From positions 7,655,956-7,719,955 of the forward strand of contig JAJEKV010000057.1 in NCBI GenBank assembly GCA_021234155.1: DNA of 64,000 bases, given 5' to 3'. Shown here one piece after another: positions 10,968 through 24,310 of this stretch (position 1 is its first letter; each line of letters starts with the position of its first letter). The translations under genes and the position numbers were made by a program. The notes below the pieces were generated by a model, which was not told the origin of the DNA, did not search any database, and saw only the letters and a program-made list of their open reading frames with translations. Origin of the DNA: Isoetes taiwanensis (Eukaryota; Streptophyta; Lycopodiopsida; Isoetales; Isoetaceae).

Positions 10968-13475
10968 TTCAAACATGCCACCAAGGTGGCTCCAACATAC
11001 ACAAGGTGGCTCAAACATGCCACAAAGGTGGCTCCAACATGCCAAAGTGGCTCCAACATGCCACGCTGGCTCTAACATGCCATGCAGTCTAATATGCCAA
11101 CGCGGGCTAAAACATGCCACGTGGGCTCCACCATGCCACCTAGGGCTCCAACATGCCAAGGTGCCTCACAACATGTCACCTAGGCTTAAATATGCCAAGT
11201 TGGCTCCAAACATGCCACCTAGGCTCCAAAGATGCCAACAGTAGCTCCAACATGCCACCCAGGCTCCAACATGCCAAAGTGGCTCAAACATGCCACGCGG
11301 GCTCCAACATGCCACCTAGGCTCCCAACATGCCAAGGTGGCTCAAACATGCCACCTAGGTCCCAACATGACAAGGTGGCTCAAACATGCCACATGGGCTT
11401 CAACATGCCACCTAGTCTCCAACATGCCAAGGTGGCTCAAACATGCCACGTGGGCTCCAACATGCCACGTGGGCTCCAACATGCCAAGGTGGCTCTAACA
11501 TGCCACCTAGGCTCAAACATGCCAAGGTGGCTCCAACATGCCACTTAGGCTCCAACATGCAAAATGGCTCAAACATGCCACTTAGGCTCCAAGGCTCACA
11601 CACATGCCGTGTGGCTCAAACATGCCAAGGTGGGCTCAAATATGCCACCTAGGCTCCAACATGCCAAGGTGGCTCAAACATGCCACGTGGGCTCCACCAT
11701 GCCACCTAGGGCTCCAACATGCCAAGGTGGCCTCACAACATGCCACCTAGGCTTAAATATGCCAAGTTGGCTCAAACATGCCACCTAGGCTCCAACATGC
11801 CACCGTGGCTCTAACATGCCACCTAGGCTCAAACATGCCACGCTGGCTCCAACATGCCACCTAGGCTCCAACATGCCAAGGTGGCTCAAACATGCCACCT
11901 AGGCTCCAACATGACAAGGTGGCTCAAACATGCCACATGGGCTTCAACATGCCACCTAGGCTCCAACATGCCAAGGTGGCTCAAACATGCCACTTGCTCC
12001 AACATGCCAAGGTGGCTCTAACATGCCACCTAGGCTCAAACATACCAAGGTGGCTCCAACATGCCACCTAGGCTCCAACATGACAAAATGGCTCAAACAT
12101 GCCACCTAGGTCCAACGCGTGCTCAAACATGCCACGCAGCTCCAACATGCCACCTAGGCTCAAACATGCCACCTAGCCTCCAACATGCCAAGGTGGCTCA
12201 AACATGCCACCTAGGTCCAACATGACAAGGTGGCTCAAACATGCCACATGGGCTTCAACATGCCACCTAGGGTTCCAACATGCCAAGGTGGCTCAAACAT
12301 GCCACTTGCTCAACATGCCAAGGTGGCTCTAACATGCCACCTAGGCTCAAACATGCCAAGGTGGCTCCAACATGCCACCTAGGCTCCAACATGACAAAAT
12401 GGCTCAAACATGCCACCTAGGCTCCCAACGTGCTCAAACACAGCCCAACATGCCACCTATGCTCCAACTTGCCAAGGTGGCTCAAATATGCCACATGGGC
12501 TCCAACATGCCACCTAGGGCCCAACATTCCTGGGTGGCTCAAACATGCCACATAGGCTCAAACATGCCATGTGCTCACTTAGGGTCCAACATGCCAAGGT
12601 GGCTCCAACATGCCACCTAGGCTCAAACGCGCCAAGGTGGCTCAAACATGCCACCCAGGCCCAACATGCCACCTAGGCTCACACATGCCGGTGGCTCAAA
12701 CATTGCCAAGGTGGGCTCAAACATGCCACCTAGGCTCCAACATGCCACCACCTAGGCTCCAACATGCCAAGGTGGCTCAAACATGCCACGGGCTCCCACC
12801 ATGCCACCTAGGCTCCAACATGCCAAGGTGGCTCACAACATGCCACCTAGGCTTAAATATGCCAAGTTGGCTCAAACATGCCACCTAGGCTCCAACATGC
12901 CACCTAGGCTCCAACATGCCAAGGTGGCTCAAACATGCCACCTAGGCTCCAACATGACAAGGTGGCTCAAACATGCCACATGGGCTTCAACATGCCACCT
13001 AGGCTCCAACATGCCAAGGTGGCTCAAACATGCCACTTGGGCTCCAACATGGCTCTAACATGCCACCTAGGCTCAAACATACCAAGGTGGCTCCAACATG
13101 CCACCTAGGCTCCAACATGACAAAATGGCTCAAACATGCCACCTAGGCTCCAACGTGCTCAAACATGCCACGCAGGCTCCAACATGCCACCTAGGCTCAA
13201 ACATGCCACGTGGGCTCCAACATGCCACCTAGGCTCCAACATGCCAAGGTGGCTCAAACATGCCACATGGCCTTCAACATGCCACCTAGGCTCCAACATG
13301 CCAAGGTGGCTCAAACATGCCACTTGGGCTCCAACATGCCAATCTAGGCTCCAACATGCCACCTAGGCTCAAACATGCCAAGGTGGCTCCAACATGCCAC
13401 GCTCTAGGCTCCAACATGCCAAGGTGGCTCAGGCATGCCACCTAGGCTCAAGCATGCCACCTAGACACTCCAAGT
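10968..13475 (+). repeat. 19-bp minisatellite array, block 1
   Basis: The basic unit is GGCTCCAACATGCCACCTA (19 bp). It alternates loosely with variants ending CCAAGGT or CCACGTG and with ggctcaaac in place of ggctccaac. Neighbouring CCACCT and AGGTGG variants are complementary, so adjacent units can pair into short stems. Since 19 is not a multiple of 3 and the unit lacks stops, frames stay open for long distances in several phases; none of these is a gene. Roughly 130 units fit in the block, with many short indels. Confidence 0.95.
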
Positions 13476-13827
13476 GGTGACATGGCATGCCAAGTAAGCA
13501 AGGTCAAGTTTTGACTAGGTCAAAAATGAAAAGATGTCCATCTTTGGTCTTTTCATTGGGTGATGTTAGCAAATTTTAGGTGACATGGCTAGATGATGGT
13601 GACATGGACATGATGACTAGGACTTTATGTAAGAAATATGATAACCTTTGAAATTTTTGGTAGAGGAGTTTGGCAAGGAATAGAATAGAGGGATCTGAAG
13701 AACTTAATGCGCTGACATACTTCCCCAACTCGAACCAGGCGGGACTTTTGCCTTGACTTTCTCACCGAGGGGGAGAGGCTGACCCACTCGAGATGGATCT
13801 CTAAAGGTTGTGTCAGGAGATGGAGAT

Positions 13828-16030
13828 GGGGGGTGGTCTTCTCGCCTAAAACTTGGTCTCCGGGGTAATGTCGATGTTTCGAGTCCGCTGGGTGAGTCGG
13901 ATCACGGTTTGCCGGGTGGGAGAGTTGCCCGTCCATGGCCAGGGACCTTCCAGAGAGGACCTTTGGGTCGAACTGCTTTTGGAAGGTTTTAGGGCTCCAT
14001 CTTCTGGCGTCAATGCCCTCCCACTACCTCATGACATTGTGCAAGATCCCGGGTCCAATCGATTAGGTATGGCCTCCCAAAACGTAAACCATATGCGTTG
14101 CTAGGTTATTGTAGGGTTTACGTTATGGAGGTCGAGTTTTATTCAGTTGCACTTGAGACATGGTCGAGAAGCTGCAGTTGAAAACAAGAAGCAATAGAAA
14201 CCGACGAAATGGGGTTTGGATTTACCGAGGCGGGCTTTCCTAATGCTCCTCCGGGAGGGCAAATGCCAATGCCTCCTTCCCGAACCCGGTTCCCTATCCG
14301 ACCGATTGAATCCACGCTTCAAGTAACTTGCTTCGAAGCAGGTTCAAAAAATTCAAGATCCGTCCGGAGAACATATCAAACCGCGAAAGCGCCCCGCATG
14401 GACCATGTAGAAACCCAAGTGTTTTGTCGTTCGCAAGACAAAGGCTCCGAATGGAGATTTGACTTCACCATGTCGTCCGAAAACAAATGGGAAATTACCC
14501 TAGGGACCAAGTTACACGGCCATTTTTGCAGCAAAAGAAACAGGAACCCTCTACATGGCGGTATTCTACACCCTCCGCTAAGGCCAATTCACTACTTAAC
14601 GTGTTGGACATGAGCTACTTTGGCGCTTCCTAGAGCAGGGGGTGGTCTTCGCCCCACCAAACTTGGTCTCCCCGTGGTAATGTCGATGTTTCGAAGTCCG
14701 CTGGGCGCAGTCGATCACGCTCGGGGGTGGGAGAGTTGCCCGCCCCAAGTGGCGAGGGACCTTCCGTAGAGGACCTTTGGGTCGAACCGGCTCGAAGGTT
14801 TTAGGGCTCCGTCTTTAGCGCCAATGCCCTCCCACTATATCATGACATTGTGCAAGATCCCGGTCCAATCTGGACTAGGGTATGGCCTCCAAAAACGTAA
14901 ACCCTCGCGGCCTTGCCGGGTTATTGTAGGTTTACGTTATGGAGGTCGAGTTTTTCGGGTTGCACTTGAGACATGGTCGCAGAAGCCGCAGCTTGAAAAC
15001 AAGAAGCAATAGAAAACCGACGAAATGGGGTTTGGATTTACCGGCGGGCTTTCCTCCTACCGTTCTCCTCGGGGAGGGCAAATGCCAATGCCTCCCTTCC
15101 AAACCCCGTTTCCCCTATCCGGATCGATTGAATCCACGCTTCAAGTAACTTGCTTCGAAGCGAGATTCAAAAATTCAAGATCTGTCCGGGAGAACATATT
15201 AAATCCGCAAAGTGTCCTGCAAATAACCGTGTAGAAACCCAAGTGTTTTGTCGTTGGCAAAGCGGTACAAAGGCTCCAGGAATGGAGATTTGACTTTCGC
15301 CATGTCGTCCCAAATAAATAAATTACCCTGGGACCAAGTTACACGATCATTTTTTTGCAGCAAAAGAAATACTTAACCCTCTACATGGCAAGATTCTCGC
15401 ACCCTCCGCTAAGGCCAATTCACTCTTAACGTGTTGGACATGAGCTACTTTGGCGCTTCGGGGGGGTGGTCTTCATGTCCACTAAAACTTGGTCTCCGTG
15501 GTAATGTCGATGTTTCAAACCGCTTGGCGTAGTCGATCACAGCCCGGTGGGAGAGTTGCCCATTCATGGCCGTGGACCTTCCAGAGAGGACCTTTGGGTC
15601 GAATCGCTCGAAGGTTTTAGGGCTCGTCTTCGGGTTTCAACGCCTCCCACTACCTCATGACATTGTGCAAGATCCTGGTCCAATCTGACTAGGGTATGGC
15701 CTCCAAAAACGTAAAACCCCGCGGCCTTGCCGTGTTATTGTAGGGTTTACGTTATAGAGGTCGGGATTTGGTCCGTTGCACTTGGGACATGGTTCCAGCA
15801 GCGCGTTTGAAAACACGGAGGCAAAAGAGGAAACCGCCGTAATGGGGTTTGGATTTAATCTCCTCCTAGTTTTGCAATTAAAAGTCTAGAGCACCTTATG
15901 CAAGAGAAAAAATTGTTTGGGATCACTCGGGTTAAGCCAATAGATCGAAACTCGTTATTTCAGTTCTCATGGCTCCCCATGCATGTTTAGAAATGGTCCA
16001 CCTAGTTATCAAAGAAGTCGATTGATGCTT
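13828..16030 (+). repeat. About 815-bp tandem repeat, three copies
   Basis: Copies begin near 13828, 14640 and 15462 with ggtggtcttc and aaacttggtctcc, then ggtaatgtcgatgtttc. Each contains cctcccactacctcatgaca or a near match, a gene-free block, and an internal inverted repeat (cctccaaaacgtaaaccct paired with agggtttacgttatggagg). Copies 1 and 2 match along most of their length. Copy 3 changes after about 15855, where a different tail begins. No protein similarity was recognised in frames such as 14209-14613. Confidence 0.85.
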
Positions 16031-16032
16031 TT

Positions 16033-16510
16033 GCCCTCCAAAACGTGAAACCCCTGCGGCGTTGTAGGTTATTGTAGGGTTTAGGTTATGGAGGTCGAAG
16101 TTTTATTCAGTTGCACTTGAGGCATGGTCGAGAAGCCGCATTGAAAACAGAAGCAATAGAAACCGACGAAATGGGGTTTGGATTTATCCTCCTCCCAAAG
16201 GTCGCAATTAGAAGTCAAGAACACATTTTGTAGTAGCAAATTTTTCTGAAATGATTGTGGTCGCCAATAGATCCAAAGTCCGTTATTTCAGCTTGCCATG
16301 GCTCGCATGCATGTTCGAAAAAGGTACACCAGATCCCAAGTGCAATTGACCACGCTTTTGGCCTCCACAACGTAAACCCTACAATAACCGGCAAGGCACG
16401 GGGTTTGCATTTTGAGGCCATACCCCAGCCGTGATTGGACCAGATCTTGCACAATGTCATGAGGTAGTGGGAGGGCGTTGACGCCGTAAGATCTGAGCCC
16501 TAAAACCTTC
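16033..16510. repeat. Partial fourth copy and inverted copy of the 815-bp unit
   Basis: 16033-16200 repeats the inverted-repeat portion and shares the copy-3 type tail (tcctcctccc, then gcaattagaagtc). From about 16355 to 16510 the unit is in reverse orientation: cgtaaaccctacaataacc, ggcaagg, then the complement of the catgacattgtgcaag and aaggttttagggctc blocks. The switch occurs at the internal inverted repeat. Confidence 0.75.
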
Positions 16511-16524
16511 CCCCCCCGCCACAC

Positions 16525-17545
16525 GGGTTCCAACATGCCATGAACATGCCAAGGTGGCTCAAACATGCCACGCTGGCCCCAAAGACTCCATCTAGGCTCA
16601 AACATCCCAAGGCCACCTAGGCGCCAACATGCCACCTAGTCTCCAACATGCCACATAGTCTCGAACATGCCACCTAGGCTCCAACATGCCACATAGTGTC
16701 CAACGTGCCATCTAGGCTCCAACATGCCACCTAGGCCCAAATATGCCAAGGTGGCTCAAACATGCCACATGGGCTCCAACATGCCACCTAGGCTCCAACA
16801 TGTCAAGGTGGCTCAAACATCCCAAGATTGCTCAAACACGCCACCTAGTCTCCAACATGCCACCTAGGCTCCAACATGACACCTAGTCTCCAACATGCCA
16901 CCTAGGCTTAGACATGCCAAGGTGGCTCAAACATGCCACTGAGGCTCCAACATGCCACCTAGGCTAAAACATCCAAGGTGGCTCAAATATGCCACCTAGG
17001 TTCCAACATGCTCAAACATGCCCGGTGGGCTCCAACATGCCACCTAGGCTAAAACATGCCAAGGTGGTCAAACATGCCACCTAGTCTCCAACATGCCACA
17101 TAGTCTCGAACATGCCACCTAGGCTCCAACATGCCACATAGTCTCCAATGTGCCACCTAGGCTCCAACATGCCACCTAGGCCCAAATATGCCAAGGTGGC
17201 TCAAACATGCCACGCTGGCTCCAACATGCCACCCAGGCTCTAACGCGCCAAGGTGGCCCAAACATGCCACATGGGTTCCAACATGCTAGCTAGTTGGCTC
17301 AAACATTCCAAGGTGGCTCAAACATGCCACAAGGGCTCCAACATGCCACCTAGGCTCCAACATGCCACCTAAGATGCCAAGGTGCCTCAAAAAATGCCAA
17401 GGACTCCAACATGCCACCTAGGCTCAAGCATGCCACCTAGGCTCCAACATGCCACCTAGGCTCCAACGTACCACCAAGGCTCCAACATGCCAAGGTGGCT
17501 CAAACATGCCACCTAGGCTCCAACATGCCACCTAAGCCTGTTCGA
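16525..17545 (+). repeat. 19-bp minisatellite array, block 2
   Basis: Same 19-bp unit as block 1, with its own common variants (ccacatagtctc, ccacctagtctcc). It starts immediately after the inverted 815-bp piece, so the two minisatellite blocks look like one array interrupted by the 815-bp repeats. Confidence 0.93.
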
Positions 17546-20500
17546 GTCTATTAGAAGAGCCAATTTATGGATTAATGGAGATGCCCATTCGCTGCCGTGA
17601 CCATATGGAGAGGACATTTGAGACAAACTACTTTTCGTAAGGTGTTAAGGGTCCATGGCGCCAACAGTCCCTCTAAGTGATATACTATGCAAGATCCCTC
17701 GCTCAAAACGACTAATGATTGTCTACTTCCACACCGTGAAATTTGCATTTTATGCCTTCGTGAAATAAATGTGCACGAGCTTCATTTGTTATTATTCAAC
17801 TTCCATATTGATTCGTATGATTCAGTTCCAAAGTGAAGTTTGTAATGTGGAATAGGCCCGACCTGCACCAATTTCTCAAAAAATATGATAAACATTTATG
17901 AAATTATCTTGTTCACCGCTGCGTAGAGGCTTGACTAAACACGAATGATTTTGCAATATACGAATTGATCCTTGTGAATTTATTTCTGCAGCATTGTTCA
18001 AGAACACTTGTTCAGAGGGCGGCATCAAGGATTAACATAATGGAGTTTTGAAGAGGATTATCATTGTAGATGATAATTCTTGATCTTAGAAATTGGTCCG
18101 GGTTTCAATTGAAAAAAGATGTCAACACATAGAGGTTTTCCGACAATCTCTACAAGTTAAATGAACGCAGTGGTGCCGCTTCTAAGCTATAAAGTTTTTA
18201 ATAATGTCAATTCATTGGAGGAGTATGGAGTAATCCCTCTCGTTTTTTTGTTGCAAGCAAGGTCGCTCGACATACTCTAGAACTTGTCCATCTCCATCGC
18301 TTTTCATTTCGTCATAGGGTTTGACGTTCCCCATTAGGGGCAATTTGGCAATTTCTTATAATATAGGGGCATTTTTTATAAGTATCAAGAAAAATGGGAC
18401 ATTTTAAAACAATTTCTCTAGTATTTTTGAGTTTAAATATGCATCAAGCAAAAGAGGTTTAACCAATGGCTTAGATGGATGGCATAGATCTTGATCTCCC
18501 TCCTATTCTCCGATTGGCCCTTAGAATTGACGGTGGAGATTGGCGGTGAGATCAATGGCTAAGATGTCGATCCATGTCCCTGTAATTTCATTGGTTGCCC
18601 CCGTGATTAACTACTTGTGCCTTGTGTTTTTCTTTCCCTCCCCGCCGCCTTGTGTTTTTTTTTCCTCGAATGGCTATGGGCGCGAGAGGTATCCGACATG
18701 CACCTTGTGCATGCCGCCTCAGATCGTTGATCGACCACAAATCGGTCCACAGTCGCTGGGGGCCTCCCCGGATTCGACCGGGCCATATGCTTTATACAAA
18801 GCGGACATCGTAAACCGGACATCGGTCCGCTCCTTGTTCCCTCCGGAAAAATGCCTGCGCTGGCTATGGCGATGCCAAATCCCGGCAATGGCGCGCCCCT
18901 GCGGCACATGGAGTAGAGTATGCTTTTTGGCCCATGAATACCTACGCTAGTTTTGAAGCTGCGACGGATTCGTATTTGAAGGGAATATTATTGGAAACAA
19001 TCCGATTTGGGTTTGGATGAGGTAAGAGAATTCATTGAGCATGTGTTTCTGCGGTATACAATTGATTCTTACCATCGATTACAAATAAGCGCTTTTTAGG
19101 GTTTCAAACTTATCAACCACAAGCGGCGATTCTTTGGATTTGTGGTGAGAATTAATAGAACTCCCTATATGCTTTCGGGGTTTCATATATAGCTCGATCT
19201 ACTCACTGACCAGACCATCTCGACTTCGGTACTCCTATTCCCGGTTAGTGGTGCGTGTCTTTCAGCCCATATAGGAAAGTTCTTAGTCATCCGCTTTGGT
19301 TTTTGGCGTCTAAAATTGGTTGCTTGTTTTATATGCAAGCAGCCATTCGATATAAATGGATGCTTTAGATGTTTCACTTGGTCGGTATCCTTCAAGGCTT
19401 TAGATGTTTTCAACGCTTTTACATTGTGGCTTTCTTCTTTTAAGGCTGCAAAAAATGGGTGGAGAGGCTCGCCAAAGCAGGCTTTTTCACTTTTCCTACT
19501 TGTGTCTTACGCTATCTCGGCCTTGATTCGAGAAATAAAAATCTCTTTCTCAGACGGGTCTTCTACGTACCGTCTTAAGATCGAAATAAAAAGCTTTCTT
19601 TTGACTTAAGATTCGAGTTTGTGTTAAAATTTTTGATCTCAAAACTTCTGTTAAAATTTCAATTTGTAACTTCTATTGCAATAATAATTCTGATTGTAAC
19701 TTCTGATTGTAACTTCTGGTTGTTTTTCACAACAATAATTATTGAAATTTGGCCTCTAAAACAGGCCTAAATTTAATGAACTTGGTTGGGTTCAATTCCT
19801 AAAAGTCTTTCTTAGCTGGCATTAGGGCGGATTTGGGGTCTGAAAATGGCCTCCTATCAGCCATTCCACGTCATATTTCGGCTCCTTTTTCCCATGCCAC
19901 CTAGGATACCAAAATCTCATCATTCTGATTTACTTGGAATATTCTCCAGGAATAAGGGGGATTAGCATTCATGGCGCCATATGTATTTAATTACATTTGG
20001 TTGTCGGCAGGCTGATGCAACATGTGGCGCTTCTAAAAAGCCACTTGCATTATAGCATACCTGCAACTCATGGCGGTGCCTCTTGGTTTGTCAGATACCA
20101 AGCGTCGCGTAATCACCCAGATTCTTGCGCTATTTTCATTTAGAGGCCATGGCCATACAAGCTTCCGCCTTCCACATTTCAAAATTTGAATGTGTAGGTT
20201 GAAGCTTTGTATCGACTTTCATTTCGAGCGGCGCGGCCGTAAGCGCTTTATGGGTGGTTCACATGGAGAAGTTTAGGCCCTCCGCATTTGAAGTTACGGC
20301 GAGAGTTAGCAATCGATTAAAAATTCAGTATTTGCATCGGCTACATAAGTTGGATCTTGCAAGGGCTGATTTTCCAAAGCGGGGCTGAATTTTTTTTTGC
20401 CTCAACCCAAGTTTTGGGTTTTAAGCCCGGTAACCAGATTCGTCCATGTGAACCCAAAGATTGCTTAGGGATCTTTACTTCATCCCAATACAGGCTTTCC

Positions 20501-21400
20501 GCCCCCTACAATTCGAAATTTGAATTTGCTTAATGTATAAAAGCATGGATTGTAGGAGAATGGACTTTTCGATTTCCATATGCACGTTGCAAATTTCAAA
20601 AACGAGGTTAGTACGGACGTTCGGCTCACTGGTTTAATTGTCTTTGGGGCATACAAATTGTACACCTTCATTTTCGCCGTCGCGCATCCACGCAGTATGG
20701 AAGCTCCAAATGATGTGTGGATAAGGATCCAACTGACTCACGAATATGCTCCAGTCTTCAATCGCAAAAAAGGAGGTCTAAAAAATAAGAACTTAGACCT
20801 CGACGTGTTGTGTCTTGCAGGCTCAAAAAGTGTTGACATCTGGGCGGATGGCAGTTTATATCCATTGGATCCGTTGAGTGGCAAGAAACCGTCATTTCAG
20901 GACGTTTCAAGTTTAGTCCGATTTTGTGGTGACGGTAACTCCGCCTCCTAGGATATTGTGAGAGATTGAGAGAGGATGAAGGCATTCGGAATCGAATACA
21001 GTTCCTTGAGATGAGCTGCTTCCGATAAGGAAGGGGAAATGTCCGTGAAGATGCTAATAAATGACATTATAGTTTATACATTCTTGAAGTACAAAGGTTA
21101 TGGTGTTTGTGTTTAGATACCGCTAATACAAGAAGGCTTTGACTACCTTTAACAATAGATTCCTTTAAAACTCTATTGCTATTTAAATTATAGTAAAAAT
21201 GAGTCTTGAAACTCTTTAAGTAGTAGAAGAACTCTTTGACTAGTTATCCATTTGATGACCATTTTTTAAGAAAATATGATATGTGACATTCTTATATGCA
21301 AACATTCATAAAATTTATGAACATTGAAGGTCAAAGCCATCCTTGTTTAAAGAGGATCATATGATGCGAAATCTTCATGCGCAGAAGTAATTGCATATAA
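17546..21400. other. Unassigned sequence, no gene seen
   Basis: Open frames at 18540-18950 (plus) and 18607-18909 (minus) overlap fully and neither is recognised. The frame at 20580-20951 (123 codons) is also unrecognised. Frames at 19316-19609 and 19183-19413 overlap on opposite strands. An isolated minisatellite-like piece (ccatgccacctagga) lies near 19893. Confidence 0.3.
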
Positions 21401-21559
21401 GAAATTTGCCTGGTGTGATCCTTGCGTAAAAAAGTAAATAGAAACACAAATATTCAACTTACAACTTAGCGTAAACAAATAGTATTTTAATAAACCAACA
21501 CTTTATATACTAACACTTTACACTTTAAATAAGATATTTCTTTCTTTCCTTTTACTTGA

Positions 21560-22260
21560 AAGCTATTTTTTTTTCAAGATGGATCACACCAAGCGAATAA
21601 TACATATGCAAAAAAAAAGGGACACACTAAATTCGCATGGTGTGATCCACTTTCTTATTTGTTGTCAAATTAAAATTAAACACAAGTACTCATTCCTATT
21701 TGTATCTAAAATGCTTTACCACTCTTAAGTACATAAGTCATTATCCCTTTTCAAAGAGCATATTATTTTTCAAGAAGGATCACACCGTTTAATAGTACAT
21801 ATGCAACAAAAATGGAACACACTAAATTCGCATCGTGTGATCCACTTTCTTATTTGTTGTCAAATTAAAATTAAACACAAGTACCCCTTCTCATTTAATG
21901 CTTTACCACCCCAAGTGCATAAAGTTATTAGTCCTTTTCAAAGAGCATATCTTTTTTTAAGAAGGATCACATCAAGCATCCTATTTGCATCTAAAATACT
22001 TTACCAACTCTAGTAGTACATAAAGTTATTAGCCCTTTTCAAAAAGCAAACACTTTATCAATAAATGAGCACGTCACATATCCACACTTAACTTCAAATA
22101 AGACACATATACATTTCTTTTATTAAAAGATAATCAAAGTAATTTTACTATAGGAAGTCATGTTTTTCCAAAAAGATCACACCAAGCGAATTTTGTATAA
22201 GCTAAAAGGTTGGAATTTACTAAATTCGCATGGTGTGATCCACTTTCTTGTTTGTTGTCA
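21560..22260 (+). repeat. Tandem repeat, about 195 bp, with central palindrome, four copies
   Basis: The arm GGATCACACCAAGCGAAT starts at 21581, with diverged counterparts at 21777, 21964 and 22174. It is followed about 35 bases later by ATTCGCATGGTGTGATCC (ends near 21648, 21843 and 22241), its near-perfect complement. The copy at 21964 has lost its right arm. Right arms are followed by actttcttatttgttgtcaa. Spacing of 196, 187 and 210 bp indicates a tandem array. Confidence 0.75.
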
Positions 22261-22859
22261 ATAGATAATAACACCAAGTCCCTCATCAATAGTCTCCCAT
22301 TTGCATATAAAATATGTATCATTCCAAGTTATATTATGTTTTATGAACTAAACTTTTTCAAAGAGGGTCCCAAAGCAAAATACAAACACATAATCAATAA
22401 GCCAACACTTTACCAACAACCAAAGCTTTATTAAATAAGATTTTTATGTTATTTTATCAAACCTAACAATGTTTCCATATGTGACACTTTGAGTTAACTG
22501 ATCCAAAGGCTCATGAAAGCGACATTTTATACAATATGTCTTTGGAGCTTTTGTATCGTGGCATTAGTAAACACCTCTAATGGAGCAAATATTTTGTAAC
22601 TCATTTTTTCAACAACCCTGGATGCACGTCTTATCAAACATTTCTTCATTGCAAGGACACCATTCTCATAAGGCTTGCACACTATAACCCCAAATTTGGC
22701 TCTATGTGTAGCTTTGTGGTGTCTTTTTTGCCAAAAAACAACACCTCAAGACCACCCATAGTATTGTTCCGAAAATGCTAGAAATTACATGTAGTTTTTG
22801 TCCAGAAAGTCTATGCGTAGAAAATTGACAGGCTTTTAAAAAAAATTCAATACGTTGTT

Positions 22860-23110
22860 TTTTGGTGTTGTTTTTTTGTATTGTTTTTACTAAAAAATAA
22901 CATGTGGTTTAACAAAATATCCACATGTGGTTTTTTTTAAAGTAATAGTTGTTTTTAAGCATTGTTTTTACCAAAAAAACAACATGGTTTCACAGGATAT
23001 TCACGTAATTATAGTTGTTTTTTAGTGTTGTTTTTACTAAATAATAACATGTGATTTAACAAACTATCCACATATGATTTTTTAAAATAGTTTTTAAATG
23101 TAGTGGTTCC
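22860..23110 (+). repeat. Short T-rich tandem repeats
   Basis: The string ttgtttttac recurs at 22881, 22962 and 23028, each time followed by a run of A, an acatg block and a ggatatccac-like block. Period about 65-80 bp, imperfect. Confidence 0.55.
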
Positions 23111-23408
23111 CAAATAAGGACACATGTTTCTAAAGAATATCTACATATGGTTTACGTGCATATTTCAAAATAAAAAAGCATTTACTAATTAAATATTGAC
23201 ATGTGGCATCCTTTTTAAATGAAAAAGCATATTTTTCTTGTTCCCCCCTTTTTTTTTAAATATTACATCAATAGTTAAGTTTTAAAACAATTAGATAAAT
23301 GTTAAGGTTCTAAACTTTCTTGTCTTCAACACATTTTGTTTTCATATGAAATCAGCACAGTATTCTTTCCTAATTTTATAGAAATGCTTTTCCCTATGTT
23401 ACCCTCAC

Positions 23409-23520
23409 ACTATGTTACCCTCCTCACAATATGTTTACAAAAAATAAACCATGCATGCATTCAAGCACTATGTTACCCTCACAATATGTTTACAAAAAAT
23501 AAACCATGCATGCATTCAAG
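23409..23520 (+). repeat. 55-bp tandem duplication
   Basis: The segment cacaatatgtttacaaaaaa with following taaaccatgcatgcattc is present at 23425 and again at 23480 with no visible difference, so the duplication is recent. The unit ends in caagcactatgttaccct. Confidence 0.85.
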
Positions 23521-24300
23521 GTAAAAACACCGTGGTCAATAGACCAGGCCACAACCTATGATCATAGCCTTCAGGTTGGTCGCAAGTATATCAGAGAATT
23601 ATTTCAAAAAATACTTTCCATTAAACGCATGGTAACTCTTAACAATATTACCAATATGATCCGTCAATGTGCATGCACCAATTCAAAGTACAAAACCCAT
23701 CTATTCAGAGTGATCTCAGCAATCTTGTATATTAACATAAAGGCAGCTCCAACTTCATTATGCATTGCCTTCTCGTGCAACCAGAAAATAGATCAACTAC
23801 AAGAGATTATGCAAGCTTCCATATGCAAGCTTCTCCTGCAAAAAAAATTCTTCAAGTTCAAGAAACTGGAAGCAAATAATTCAAGAAAAAAAAAAACAGA
23901 AAAAAATCCACATAATTTTTAAATAATCCTCACCCTATGTTGCCCTTCCACCATTTTTTTTAGACCCTTTCATTTTTATGCTCTGTATCTCCTTCTGTGC
24001 TCTCATCTCTTTAAAAAAATAAGATAAACCATTTGTTTTTTAAAGATCCTTTTGTCTTCCAAAGATGAACCAAAACCATGGCGATGAAGGCATTGGCTTT
24101 AAGAGGCTCGCTCTGTGCTTGCTATTCTGTGCTAAAGCTCTATGTAAACCTACCTAAACCCATTCTCAGCCAAACGCCATACCTACAGCTGGATTGAAAA
24201 AAACAGGGCAAAGAGGGGTCACGGCTCTGATGTAAAAGGCAGATAGGAATTTTAGGGGGCCAAATTAAGGACGGATAAATCAATGAAAGGACTCAGAGGA
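23521..24300. other. Unassigned AT-rich sequence, no gene seen
   Basis: The frame at 23506-23922 (138 codons) is Lys- and Asn-rich and unrecognised. Nothing else can be supported. Confidence 0.3.
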
Positions 24301-24310
24301 TATATCTGCG

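Noticed and set aside
10954..13366. Families of repeat proteins with NMPPRLQHAKVAQTCH-like units
   Set aside because: The 19-bp unit has no stop in any phase, so frames are open by chance and rotate phase with each unit. There is no start context or conserved frame.
10968..13475. A CRISPR-like array of short repeats
   Set aside because: The repeats are contiguous 19-bp minisatellite units with no unique spacers, and the DNA is plant nuclear.
18540..18950. A 136-codon plus-strand gene
   Set aside because: It overlaps comparable frames on the minus strand, matches no family I know and shows no splice or codon evidence.
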